NCBI GenBank assembly: GCA_948146395.1
Contig: OX411552.1
Span: 7,205,686-7,269,685 of the forward strand
Source of the DNA: Fragum whitleyi
Taxonomy: Eukaryota > Mollusca > Bivalvia > Cardiida > Cardiidae
DNA: 64,000 bases
Reading direction: 5' to 3'
The position numbers and the translations under genes are program-made. Positions within the stretch are counted from its first letter, which is position 1. Every line of letters begins with the position of its first letter. Of the stretch, positions 40,570 to 50,959 are shown one piece after another. The notes below the pieces were generated by a model, which was given only the letters and a program-made list of their open reading frames with translations, did no database searches and was not told the DNA's origin.

Positions 40570-41600
40570 ACGTTTTTCGCACTCATATTTTGGAATTTTA
40601 CACGAAGTAGTTGCTTCCAATGGTTACAAAACTAGCCAATCTTTCATATACATGTAATTTAAAAGATTATTAGTAATTTTTAAGGAAGTTCGCTCGACCT
40701 TTTTTCTACTATTAAACTTTTCTTCAAACCTTGTATTTTAGAAAGATCTTAAAGTTTAATTTCGATTTTTGAAAAGAAGAAAATGGGGTCAGCGTGCTTT
40801 TTTTTTTTTTTTTTTTTTTTTTCCTCAGAGCCGTTTGAAAATAGGTATTAAATTCATTTAGTGCAATTTAGTTTTTGCCTTTGGATGTCTTTGAAAATTA
40901 CACCTTTGTTTTGAAGTTACTATTTTTGGACAAATAAATATTCTGAAAGCAATTGATTTATGTTTTATTTAAAAACGACAAAGATTTGGTATTTTGATCA
41001 AGCAAAAGCAAATTACGACATCCTTATTCGGTACTTAATAAAGAAAGGTATTTTTCCTTTGATATTAAGGGCTACTAATACATGTTTTACAGTAAAATAA
41101 ATATAGTTCTACTATAAAACTTTTTCTTATACTCTCAATATAAATTTGTGACATAATGAAGAGTATTTTGATATGAGAAAAGATGGGGTCACAGTCTTAC
41201 TTTTTTAGATATTTTAACTCATTTGTTAAAACAAAGGGAGGTAATTCATAAACAATAATCAAATTCCAAAACATATTTTTTAATATTGGACTTAACAAAT
41301 TTGTTGGTATAATAGTTCAGGGATATGAGGAAGGGGTTCGATTTACCATTCATAAGTTAAATATGCTCTTGAAGAAGATTTGCTGGTTTAAGAAAAACAT
41401 CACGAATTTCAAGATCTGTTTAACCTAACCACTTACAAGTATTGAGCAGATTTTTGCGAGCATTAATGAGTTTTAGAACAAGTTTTAAATTTGTTTCGAT
41501 CCAATTTATTATTGAGGGAGATTCGGATGCAGGCTTAGTTTGTTTTAATACAGACGATATTACTTCGGATATTACTTCGGAATGCTTGTATTACAGTATT
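40570..41600. other. No gene recognised
   Basis: AT-rich spacer with a T-run at 40799-40822. The exon preceding the temptin-like exon (with its start codon) should be here or further left but was not identified. Confidence 0.4.
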
Positions 41601-42031
41601 ACAGCCATTAACATCGTGAAATTGATATTCATCCTAATCAAAACAGTTCTTAATCGCTCTCTCAGCGCTCCATTCATTCAAATCAAACAGTCACTCAAAC
41701 CATAAAAGGTAAGATCAACAACTTCATTAAAATAGATATAGCTAAAAAAAAAAATAATTAAAAACAATTGGCGATTTCACTGACATAATTGAATATTTTA
41801 GCGTCTGATTGGTTCTTGAAGAAATATGAATCCACCTATAGAACTTATGTGCATAATTCATTTAAGGGAGGTAAGGAATATCGTTAATTTTGTTCATCCG
41901 AAACAAAATTAGCAATATTTGATTACCTCCCTTTCATTTCACTCAAAACTCGCTCCACACACTTATTCATTTTCATTCAAAGATCATTCCAAAATCATTG
42001 GCCTTGTCAATTTCACGATTTTATTAACTGT
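41601..42031. mobile_element. MITE with ACAGTTAA...TCGTGAAATTGA ends (copy 1)
   Basis: The left end CATTAACATCGTGAAATTGA and right end GTCAATTTCACGATTTTATT+AACTGT are inverted. The centre is AGGGAGGTAAGGAATATCG / GATTACCTCCCT. Copy 2 at 46872-47307 aligns throughout. The right end is 15 bases before the acceptor AG of the temptin-like exon. Confidence 0.85.
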
Positions 42032-42564
42032 ATTCCTTTTTTTTAACAGGAGCACTGTGGCTTTGCTAGGCGTCTATTTGAGTTTAGTATTCGGACGCCC
42101 GTGGTATCGAGATCGGATTCCTAACGGATACAATGTTCCAAGTCCCTGTAACTCATCAGAGATATGGAAAGGATAGATAGATAGATAGATAGATAGTTTA
42201 TTTCACTTGTACATAACAAATCGTACATTGTGATACATACAAAGAAACAAAACAAATATTGGTCAACATGTGCGTGACGTAAATAACTATTTAGGATACA
42301 TATAAGTAAAATGCATATATCTAATGTCACGGAAGATGTAAAATACCGTGCCGACTCTGTACTAGATAAATATAATTTTGATAAACTTGGTTATAATATA
42401 CTATGAGAAACGATGATGGCAAGCATTTTCTCCTTTTATTTCGGTGTTTTTTTTCCATCAACGTTTAAGTGATTAACATTGTTTATGTAAAAACGGGTAT
42501 TGAGTGAACATGCTAAGAAAAAGATATCCTGAAAAGAGTAAATTAAACTACATTTTTATCATGG

Positions 42565-44313
42565 CTACGTATTATTTCTCAAGGCGAAAGCAGAATAAAT
42601 AAATTTGCATAAATTTAGAACAATTTTATAGTTATTACTTTGCAAAAGGGCAAGGAACTTGAACATACTTGGATTAACAATGTAGTATTTTCTTATGTAT
42701 TTTTGTCTTAGATCGTGATAAAAGGGACATTCGATTATAAAATGATACTCGTCCTCAATACAGTTCAAATTACAACGTTCACATTTACGTTCATTGCGAG
42801 GTACGCGTACGCGTCCATGCCTCCCTGTTTCTATCTTTAAAACGTGAGAAGAAACTCGAATTTTTGTTAAGCATTTGCGAAGGTGATTTGGCGCTATATC
42901 GATTAAGTACTTCTCTAACTCAAAATTAGTTTTTATTTCACTATACAAAGTAGATAGAGCCATGTTTGAGGATATATCGGAATTCCATTTTTGCAAAAAT
43001 GAGTCTCTTAACCTTTGTGTGATCAACGGTATTAAATGTTTTTCATTGACGGCTTCCGGTTGATCCCAGACGTATAGAAATCCATTTTCTGCTAGTAGAT
43101 ATTTTACTCTGGACAACCAGTTTGATTTATTGTTAGACATGTCGTTTAACATAATTTTAAAAATGGTTTTCGTAAGAATGTTATTTGACTTTGACATTTT
43201 GAAGAAATATTTTAAGATAAGAATGTATCGACTTATATATAGAGGGAAACGACCCAGCTCGCCGTATACTGCCGCGTTACTTGTTGATTGTTTAACCCCG
43301 AGCAACATTTTACAAAATTTAAGGTGGATACGTTCGAGATCCTTAGATTTAGTAAATCCCCAAATTTGGCTCCCGTAATTTATTATTGGCGTAACAAAGG
43401 CATCAAACAAATCTAGTGCTATTTTTGGGTTCACATTATATTTTGAAATATTGTTTTTCAAAACGTGCATGGCTTTTAATGCTTTTCCAGCAGCGTACTG
43501 ATTTTGTAGGATGAAACTCCCTGTATAATTGAAAATAACACCTAGATAATTGAAATTGTCGACCACGTCTATTGCGTCATTTTTGTAAAACCATTTTTCG
43601 TCCGGCGTTATTTTACCTCTTTTCCTAAAGACAACTATTTTTGTTTTTTCAATGTTAACTTCTAAGCCCCATTCTGAACAGTACATATTTAAACGATTAA
43701 GACTGTGTTGTAGATCTTCAACAGAATTTCCGATTAATACCATGTCATCAGCAAATAATAAGACGATAAAGCATATTTCGTATACAGTTAAACCGTTTAC
43801 GTTTTCTTCTTGCAGAAACAGCTCTAGATCTTCTAAAAATAATGCAAATAATGCCGGGGACGTTGTTTGTCCTTGGATCAAGCCTACCGATATATCGAAA
43901 AAATCCGAGAAAGAATTACAATGTTTGACACATGATTTCACCGATTCATACATTGAACGAAAAACATTTAGAATTTTGCCCTTTAAACCCATGTTAAATA
44001 GTTTGTACCATAAGGCTTCTCTATTCACAGAGTCGAACGCTTTTTTCAAATCTATAAAAGCGCAAGGTAAGCGCATATTATAATTCAAAACATGTTCGAT
44101 AAGATTTGATAAAATAAATACTGCATCGGTAGTGCCACATTTTTTCCTGAAACCAAATTGAGAATCAGAAAGAAGATTATTCTTTTCAAACCATGCTTCG
44201 ACTCTAGAATTTAATATACTAGTAAATATTTTCCCTAAATTGCTTGTTAGAGTTATCCCGCGGTAATTGTTAGGGTCATCTTTTCTCCTTTCTTGTAAAG
44301 GGGGATAATACAA
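42565..44313 (-). pseudogene. LINE reverse transcriptase and C-terminal domain
   Basis: About 580 codons. RT blocks in order: NNYRGITL, LSDSQFGFRKKCGTTDA, AFIDLKKAFDSVNREALWY, GLIQGQTTSPALFALFLEDL, catalytic LLFADDMVLI, GLEVNIEKTKIVVF, FNYLGVIF. Then a C-terminal CERCNLNCIEDEYHFIIEC knuckle. The Asp pair of FADD and the Asp of AFIDLKKAFD are present, so the active site looks intact. A one-base deletion near 44290-44300 separates it from the endonuclease frame (KKGEK|DDPNN). Confidence 0.9.
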
Positions 44314-45725
44314 CCTTTAGACCATATTTCTGGGAAATTGCCTGAGTCTAATATGATATTGAACATGTCTGTTAAATGACCACATACTATATCTTTTGAT
44401 TCAATAAAATATTCATTTAGCAAATCGTCGGACGGGCTCGGTGTTTTACCTCGTTTTAAACTATTTATAACCGAATCGACCTCGCTGTATGAAATGGGCA
44501 TGTTTAATTCATTATATAAGCAATCGTCTGCTTTGAAATCATGATTTTTGGAGAAAACTTCAACCTCTGGTAAAATATTTGTCGTAATATCGTTGTATAG
44601 CTGCGAAAAGTGGGATTTGAAGTCATCTAATTTGATGTCGCTATCGGTGAGCTCCTTTTGTTTTTGGAAAAATTTCCAAAAGTCCTTTGGGCTTTTTTTA
44701 CGCAAATTTTCAAATCGTTTTGACTGTTCGATTTTAAATCGGTACTTCTTAGAGCGAATTAACTTTTTATAAATCATTTTTTCATAACAAAGGTTTTCCC
44801 TGTTTGCGGTTGATTTCTCGGAATTAAAAGATTTTAAAGCTTCGAGATAATTGTTTCGGGCAGTAAAACATTCGTTGTCAAACCATTGTTTATTTTTAAA
44901 CCGGTATGAACTTTTATTTGACCGTGAGTATACTTTATGTTCGAAGAGAGGTTTTGCAGCGTTGCAAAGAATCTCAGAAAATTGAGAGACCATGTTCTCA
45001 ACACTTGATTTGTCTGACCGATCTGATCGTAAGATAACACGATTAAGATTATCTAATTCTGGTATAAGCCTACCTCTAAAAGAATCTCGTTTATCATTTG
45101 ACCATTTATACATGTACGTCGTTTGTTGTTTATCAACTTTTTTAAACGGAGTGAGAGGGAAAATTAGCTTGAATTCCAGTGGTGCATGGTCACTATATAT
45201 AGTAAATTCTCCAATTCTGAACTGGTCTATACAACAAAAATCCTTTTTATCCATTAACAAATAGTCAATTAAACTACTGGACTGTTTTGCATAGTAGGTA
45301 AATGCACCTGTATGTTTATCGGCCCCGAGTCTACCGTTACATATACTGAGCGACGTTGACTTGCACAATTCAATTAGTGATTTTCCCCTTGTATTACATG
45401 TATAATCTTGAGAGGCCCTGTCTGAGGGTTCATCTATACAATAATCATTCAAATCTAAGTCGCTTTTGATTTTGTCGTGTAAAATGTAATCTTTAGATTG
45501 GCCAACCCTGCAATTAAAGTCACCAGACAATAAAACTTTGCCCTTCTGCTTAAAATAATAAATATCGTTTTCTAACAATTCAAACAAATCAACGTTTAGA
45601 ACGTTTTGCATCGGAGACTCTTCGGGCCACAAATATACAGCGCAGATAAAAAAATCTCTGTCACATTTGAAAAATGAGTGGTCAAGTTTTAACCATATTA
45701 ATGTATCATGATGGTTTTTCACAAT
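44253..45725 (-). pseudogene. LINE endonuclease (partial) and RT N-terminal region
   Basis: It begins inside the endonuclease (DTLIWLKLDHSFFKCDRDFF), with later motifs VLLSGDFNCRVG (catalytic Asp-Asn) and YSDHAPLEF (Ser-Asp-His). About 240 residues of linker follow, then RT block 0 (GKTPSPSDDLLNEYF, WSKGCIIPLYKKG), ending at the frameshift. The open frame runs on to 45743, but those codons are antisense to the temptin exon. The first third of the endonuclease is absent. Confidence 0.88.
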
Positions 45726-46043
45726 TGGAAAGGGGTTGGACATGAAAACAAAGCCGGTGGAGGTCTGAGAAATCCTTTCGGACTTGATTTTGCTGCAAAT
45801 AATTATGTTGGTTTTAATTTTTTATTTGATATTTTGCTTTTCTGTAAGAATAATGAAAAGGTTGTTTTTTATGTAGAATCGTCCTCATAAGATATGAAGT
45901 AAAACCGCCCCATTTTGTTTTAATAATTATGGTTGAGATGATTGTCAATCCATGATGTAACTTAATGTATAACCGCTGCGAAATTCGCGTTCGCTCTACA
46001 ATGCTTCCGAAAGTTTGTTCTGCTCTTGTTATCAATTTGGTTA

Positions 46044-46143
46044 CAATTCGACGGCGAGAACCAAAAAGTCACGTGAACAGATTTAAATATCTTATTTAAA
46101 TCTGTTCTTGCGACTTTTTGGTTCTCGCCGTCAAATTGTACCC
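46044..46143. repeat. Long hairpin (about 45-bp arms)
   Basis: ACAATTCGACGGCGAGAACC...AAAAAGTC and GACTTTTTGGTTCTCGCCGT...CAAATTGT are inverted. The inner arms AACAGATTTAAATA / TATTTAAATCTGTT are also inverted. Only a 5-bp mismatch lies between inner and outer arms. Probably a foldback MITE. Confidence 0.85.
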
Positions 46144-46224
46144 ATTTTTTGCTACACTGAACGTACCATTTTAAAGTAGTGGACCCATCGTAGTTTCGTT
46201 ACAATTCGGATCGCATGATCTTAC

Positions 46225-46273
46225 ACAGTATTGACCGAGGTTTCCTAATGAAATCACTAGGAAACCTCGGTTA
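46225..46273. repeat. Short hairpin
   Basis: ACCGAGGTTTCCTA / TAGGAAACCTCGGT with ATGAAATCAC between. It lies 80 bp beyond the hairpin at 46044-46143. Confidence 0.8.
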
Positions 46274-46439
46274 AAACGATTAAAGTTCATGACTTCCGAA
46301 ATGTTGCAGTACTTTACGTGTCCAATACCATAAGGATTGCGACGCATTGCTTCCGCGGTGCTTACAAGCGCACGATCGTCGTTTGTAAACGCTACGTTCT
46401 TTTGACGACAATGCCATGTTTCGCGTTTATCACGACGTC

Positions 46440-46670
46440 ATTTCTCATGTGTTTTGCCATTCGGAACATCGCCCGAAAATTTCCGTAAACTGGAAAGTAC
46501 CTCGGACGGAAATGTAGTAATTTTGGGTCCATTTTTAGGTAATTCGGCTCCTGGTGATACTTTGGTTAATACGCTTGAAGAAAAGCAAATTCCTTTAATT
46601 CTTTCAGATCGTCTAGAGCGATTATTTTGGTATATCATGATTTGAAAGAAAAACGCAGTAAAACACTGCG
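46440..46670 (+). repeat. Dispersed repeat (ATCGCCCG...AAACTGGAAAGTAC family), copy 1
   Basis: It shares GGAACATCGCCCGAAAATTT, AAACTGGAAAGTAC, GGTTAATACGCTTGAAGAA and CAGTAAAACACTGC with 61185-61385. Open frames occur in both copies, but gaps of differing length argue against a conserved protein. Confidence 0.55.
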
Positions 46671-46871
46671 TTTTGTGTTTAAATCATAGTATACCTGATT
46701 TCTACATTACGTTGATTTTGCTTTTTGCTGCGTCATTCTCAGTTATATTTGTGACGTCATATAAACCCACGTGCGAAATGACGCGCTTTCATGGATGCGC
46801 CCGTATTATTCTCGAGGTCTATTCCGTAGAATCGTCAAGGGTTCCCGATTGGTGTTTTGCATGTTCAAAAT

Positions 46872-47307
46872 ACAGTTAATTACATCGTGAAATTGACATC
46901 ATCTCAATCACAACCATTCTCAATCACTTACTCAGCGATCCATGCACTCATTCCAAACACTCACTCAAACCATTCAAAAACGCTCAAACCCAATAAAAAT
47001 TATATAATCAACAACGTAATTCAAAATAAATTTTGATTGACAAAAATCGCGATTTCACTAACAAAATTCAAATTATTAGCGTCTCATAGATTCTTGAAGA
47101 AATTGGAAGCCATGAATAAAACTTGAATGTATTTTTTATTAAAGGGAGGTAATCAATATCGCAAATTGTTCATCTTGAACAAAATTTACGATATAGGATT
47201 ATTTCCCATTAAATTCACTCAAAACTCGCTCCACACACTCATTCAATTTCATTCCTAAATCATTCCCAAATCATTCATCTTGTCAATTTCACGATGTTGT
47301 TAACTGT
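46872..47307. mobile_element. MITE with ACAGTTAA...TCGTGAAATTGA ends (copy 2)
   Basis: Left ACAGTTAATTACATCGTGAA, right TTTCACGATGTTGTTAACTG. The body aligns with 41601-42031, including AGGGAGGTAATCAATATCG and CACTCAAAACTCGCTCCACA. Confidence 0.88.
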
Positions 47308-48400
47308 GAGCATGTCGAGAGCATACAGCTTCAAGACCACGAAGAACCTTCGATGACTAACTACACCGCGTTTATGAAGAATCTCCTGATATTGATCGCG
47401 CTTTCATAGATATTGATAGTGGAATCTTAGTTCATGTGAGACCGTCGGTTGCTCTACCGGACCAAAACTCAAGTCCAACGATTGATCAATTAGAGAAAAA
47501 TAAAGGGTATTGAATGAGTGGTCGTACAAAACAAAAATTACTTTAAGGTAGCAATGGACACATGGCGTCATTTTTTCCGCCCAATGAATTTTTTTCTTGG
47601 AAACATATGTTGTAGATTAACATTGTGTAGTCATTATATCAAAATTTGAAGGTACCTTTCAACGCTCGTTTTCATGCTAGAGTTATCTGCCCTTGAGTGG
47701 TATAGGCCATTTTTCAGTAAAGCGGTTATATTCATTTCAGGTCTAGTATAAACCCTGTACTAAGTTATAGCTATTAAACAAATACATTTTGATAGACCTT
47801 ATACATGTACATAATGGCTATTGACAAGAAAATTTCACTTTGATCAATTGCATTTGCACAATTTGCTTTCAAAAGTTAAAATGCACTAATTTTTGTAATT
47901 TTACTAGGTAAAAATGCCACAAAAACCTATTTTTTGAAAAATTACCCAATGAATTTTTCTTGTTTTCCGATATGTTTATAATCCACATTTTTTCTTTAAT
48001 TGGGTAAAAAATTCAGCATACCTTTCCATGCAAATAAGAAAGTTTTTCGTTATTTTTCAGAGTTCCCCCCTAATCGAATGACGGTTTTAACGCATTTTTA
48101 TTGTTAAATTTAATGATCCAGTCGTTCAATTAATATGAAATGTTGAAAAGAAGCTAAATTATGAAGTTTTACCATCATTATTCTACGTTATTTCCATAAG
48201 TAGAATCTTAGGAAAACCGGCCTTTTTAAACAACGCGCAAAAAGAGCCGTAAAATAAACGAAAACCCACATCCGGTTTATAGAGTCGGGATGCCGCTGTC
48301 CATTGCCACCTTAAACTCTTCATCTTTAACAGAAAAAAAACGTGGTCATACCGAGTTTTTATCGGTTTTAGATGACGAGTTTAATAAATTTGGTATCTAG
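47308..48400 (+). pseudogene. Possible coding remnant split by the TTAA element
   Basis: From 47370 a frame reads VYEESPDIDRAFIDIDSGIL, VHVRPSVALPDQNSSPTIDQ, LEKNKG. After a one-base shift, NEWSYKTKITLNSSSLTEKK runs across the TTAA insertion point (47543-48314 removed) and continues RGHTEFLSVLDDEFNKFG to a stop near 48400. The composition looks coding, but no family was recognised. Confidence 0.25.
47543..48314 (+). mobile_element. Non-autonomous DNA transposon, TTAA-flanked (copy 2)
   Basis: TTAAGGTAGCAATGGACA at the left and TGTCCATTGCCACCTTAA at the right: 18-bp TIRs including TTAA, one mismatch. 772 bp, aligning with 14621-15419 over nearly the whole length. No transposase ORF. Confidence 0.9.
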
Positions 48401-49560
48401 CGGACGCAAATTTGATATTGTATTTTTTATCAGAACCTTTTCTGATAAATTTTCAACATTATTTACATTCGTTGATTGAAATTTTCTGTGGAAAATAACG
48501 CAATGTGTGCAACGACGTCGTATTATCAATTATGACGCAATTAAGATCATCACAACAAAAATAAGGCTTTGGTATTCGCTTATTTTCATAGTTGATTCAC
48601 TGGTGTAATAGTATAATCCATGATTATTGCCCAGGTAGGGCGGAGCCTAAATAACAGGTCTTTGTCCTGAAGGTTAAGGTAAAAAAGCTTTAATTAGCAA
48701 CCACTTGATTCTATAGATAGCTGACATGAAAAACTTGAGACCTTAAATCGTATGTCAGTAAACAAAACCTTGTAACTTCAGCTGACGTTACGAGGTTTTG
48801 GTACCAAAAGATGAAATGTGTTCACTTTCACTAAGCGTGTAAATCCTTTTGGTTTTAAGAACCCAAACATTAAAAAGTAATCTCGTCAAATGACGTCATG
48901 ACTAAGCCTTCGTTTTTGGTGAACGAACGTCGTTCACCAGTGTTATATACCATGTCAGGAAAATCCTGTTGGATGTTAATACATTTTAAATAAAGTAGCG
49001 CCTCTTAAAATTCAATTTAGTATCTTTCAACATTTTTCTCCGCAAAATCACTTTTTATTTCTTTAATGGCGTGTTTCTAGTTTTCTTTATCAAGTGAAGA
49101 TAATGAAAATTCGCCTTGATAAACAAAATATGAACTTGCAATGTTTATCAAGGGAATTTTTGATCGGCGTAAGCTTGTCGAGAGTTTAAAACAAAAACAA
49201 AGTTTGTGTCTAAACACCGAAGAGACAGATACTATGTTTTTGACCCAAGCCTTCGCTGGTGCAACTTGTAGTAATTAGCCGGAAATACGTGTTTATCTAG
49301 GTCGTGTCCTCTTGAACTTACATTCGGCAATACTCGGGCGATCTCCGACGGCTCCGAGTTAAATGTAGGTTACAGGAATCGGCCGAGTTGAGACGAATGA
49401 CACATCAAGACACCTTGTGTCATTAGAACGCGGTTTTACATAACTTTTCAACTAGCGACAGTTAGTCTCGAGACGGGTTTTAAGAATGATTCGACATGTG
49501 TTTTACATGTACAACCTTTCTTGTATCTTTTATTTGGATAGGGGTGAACGTCGCTATTAA
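48400..49560. other. No gene recognised
   Basis: Mixed composition. Short inverted pairs (ACCTTGTAACTTCAGCTGAC / GTTACGAGGTTTTGGT-like; CTCCGACGGCTCCGAG) suggest element debris, but boundaries could not be set. Confidence 0.4.
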
Positions 49561-49577
49561 GATTTTTCTGTAAAATT

Positions 49578-49715
49578 GCGTTGGCTGAAGTAGGGCTTAT
49601 TCCCAGCGAAAACGTTTCGTATTCGTCTATCTCAGAAGCGGATATTGCCGAATACCAAATGCGACAGGCACGGGAGATATTTCATTGGGGCCATTCTACT
49701 TTGCATTTTTATGCC
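49578..49715 (+). pseudogene. Possible coding fragment of unknown family
   Basis: The frame reads ALAEVGLIPSENVSYSSISE, ADIAEYQMRQAREIFHWGHS, TLH and then runs into the GGGGGCATA element at 49710. Amino-acid composition is protein-like, no ATG is near, and no domain was recognised. It could be an exon or a transposon ORF cut by the neighbouring element. Confidence 0.3.
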
Positions 49716-49975
49716 CCCGTATCGAGAGATCGGGGGCATATTGTTTTACTCATGTCCATCTGTCTGTCTGTCTGTCTATCCGTCTGTCCGTCCGTCTGTC
49801 TGTCCGTCCGTCCGTCCGTCTGTCCGAAAACTTAACCTTTGCCTTTTCTCCAAAAGTATTTGACATACAAAGCTGTACACCAAAGTCAAGGTCATGTGAC
49901 AAGGTCAAGGTCATGTGACAAGGTCAAGGTCATCTGTCAAGGTCAAACTTTAAAAAAATGCTGTTCCGGGGGCAT
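49710..49975 (+). mobile_element. ATGCCCCCG-type element with a TGTCCGTC run
   Basis: The left hairpin TATGCCCCCGTATCGAGAGATCGGGGGCATA (stem ATGCCCCCG / CGGGGGCAT) is followed by a CTGTCTGTCCGTC tract (49757-49826) and AAGGTCA repeats. The right end is near TTCCGGGGGCATTCG. Related: 52911-53096 and 1-29. Confidence 0.7.
49886..49945 (+). promoter_or_regulatory. Four copies of TCAAGGTCA
   Basis: TCAAGGTCA at 49886, 49905, 49924 and 49937 (spacing 19, 19, 13), embedded in a GTCATGTGACAAGG repeat of the element above. TCAAGGTCA is the extended half-site bound by monomeric nuclear receptors of the ERR/SF-1 class. No nearby gene is shown to be controlled; binding is inferred only. Confidence 0.3.
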
Positions 49976-49979
49976 TCGT

Positions 49980-50945
49980 GTTTCATTTCAATCTGTAAAA
50001 CCATATCAATTCAAAATTCTATTTGAAAATTAAATAAATGATAGCTAAATATTCAACCCTAGATACCACTCCAATTGACGAGTATATATTGCCGTGGTCA
50101 AGGGGGGTCCAGATCCGTCATGCACGTGTTTACAATTCGACAGGCGGGTTTAGTTGTTAAATCATTCGGAAAAGTCATTGCGTTTTTTACAGAAATCATA
50201 AAAATCTTAATCGATGAATAAAAACTGGTCCCATCCTTTCCAAAATACGTTTAGAATTGGTTAACTACAGTTTAAGAAAAAACTAGCTCCGAGAAGAAAA
50301 GTCTAATATCAGCCGCAATACTGTGATAAGATATCTATAGTGAGTGATTTTACAAGCATCCAAACTCTTGAATGTAAACAATAGGTTCTCGTGCAAAAAA
50401 TAAACCGACAATTGTAAGGATTCTCAATTCTTATTGGGAGGAAAGTCGGGAGGAAAAAACAGGGTATTATACTTAAACTATTTGTTCATGCAATTATTAC
50501 CTCCCTTTAAAAAATAAACTTCTTAAATAAGATTCTCATTCGCTTTTGACGTGGAAATTATTTTACAAAAATAATATTTATAAAGACTGTAAGTATGCAA
50601 TTTACTATGAAGCAATTATTTAATATAAAACGTTATACTTTAATTTCTAAACCTTAAACAGAAATTATCTATGAATTATACTAGTAAGGCACTAGACCTC
50701 CTTTAACCTACACTTGAATCCCAACCCAGGCAGGAATTTTCAACTAGAAGTGAACTGGTAAGAAACCCAGAGGTAGCTTCGCGAGTATCGGTGCTTTACA
50801 CTGGGCACAATAAAGAACCAAAGAGGTCTTTTCGTAGAAGAGCTAGGGGCGTATGAACCCGGATTTCCTCGAATCCGCTTCTTTCTCTCTCATGGTCCTT
50901 ACCATATATGCCTAGAGCACGGAGGGACCTAAATCCTACAAACAC
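49980..50945. other. No gene recognised
   Basis: AT-rich. Sequence at 50790-50830 (GGTGCTTTACACTGGGCACA) resembles the SINE A body and may be an old SINE remnant. Confidence 0.4.
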
Positions 50946-50959
50946 ACACTTTAACCTAT

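Larger units (their letters stand above)
42173..45725 (-). mobile_element. Non-LTR retrotransposon (LINE), 5'-truncated, (CTAT)n tail
   Basis: The minus strand codes for the C-terminal part of an apurinic-type endonuclease, a reverse transcriptase and a CCHC-like knuckle. The 3' end is a (CTAT)n tail (42173-42196, read as GATA on plus). An 8-bp target duplication TGGAAAGG is at 42165-42172 and 45726-45733. 5' truncation plus tail plus duplication indicate target-primed insertion. The clade was not assigned. Confidence 0.93.
42050..45806 (+). pseudogene. Temptin-like exon, split by a LINE insertion
   Basis: Exon half 1 is 42050-42172, half 2 is about 45734-45806. The acceptor tcctttttttttaacag precedes 42050. 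Half 1 encodes a hydrophobic leader (STVALLGVYLSLVFG) then RPWYRDRIPNGYNVPSPCNS, SEIWKG. Half 2 continues VGHENKAGGGLRNPFGLDFA, ANNY. IPNG-x-x-V-x-x-PC...W-x-GVGH...GGG-x-RNPFG-x-DF is the temptin signature; temptin is a secreted water-borne protein pheromone component in Aplysia, and related domains occur in molluscan secreted proteins and monooxygenases. The halves meet in frame at the duplicated TGGAAAGG. The donor (gttggt at 45807) is weak. The second temptin exon (DSDGDG...GDP-C) was not found. This allele should be non-functional unless the whole 3.55 kb is spliced out. Confidence 0.8.

Noticed and set aside
42565..45743. Host gene encoding a reverse transcriptase
   Set aside because: The target duplication, CTAT tail and 5' truncation show it is a retrotransposon insertion.
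46454..46645. Conserved small protein shared with 61106-61360
   Set aside because: The two frames align only through shared repeat DNA, with gaps that do not keep codon phase.
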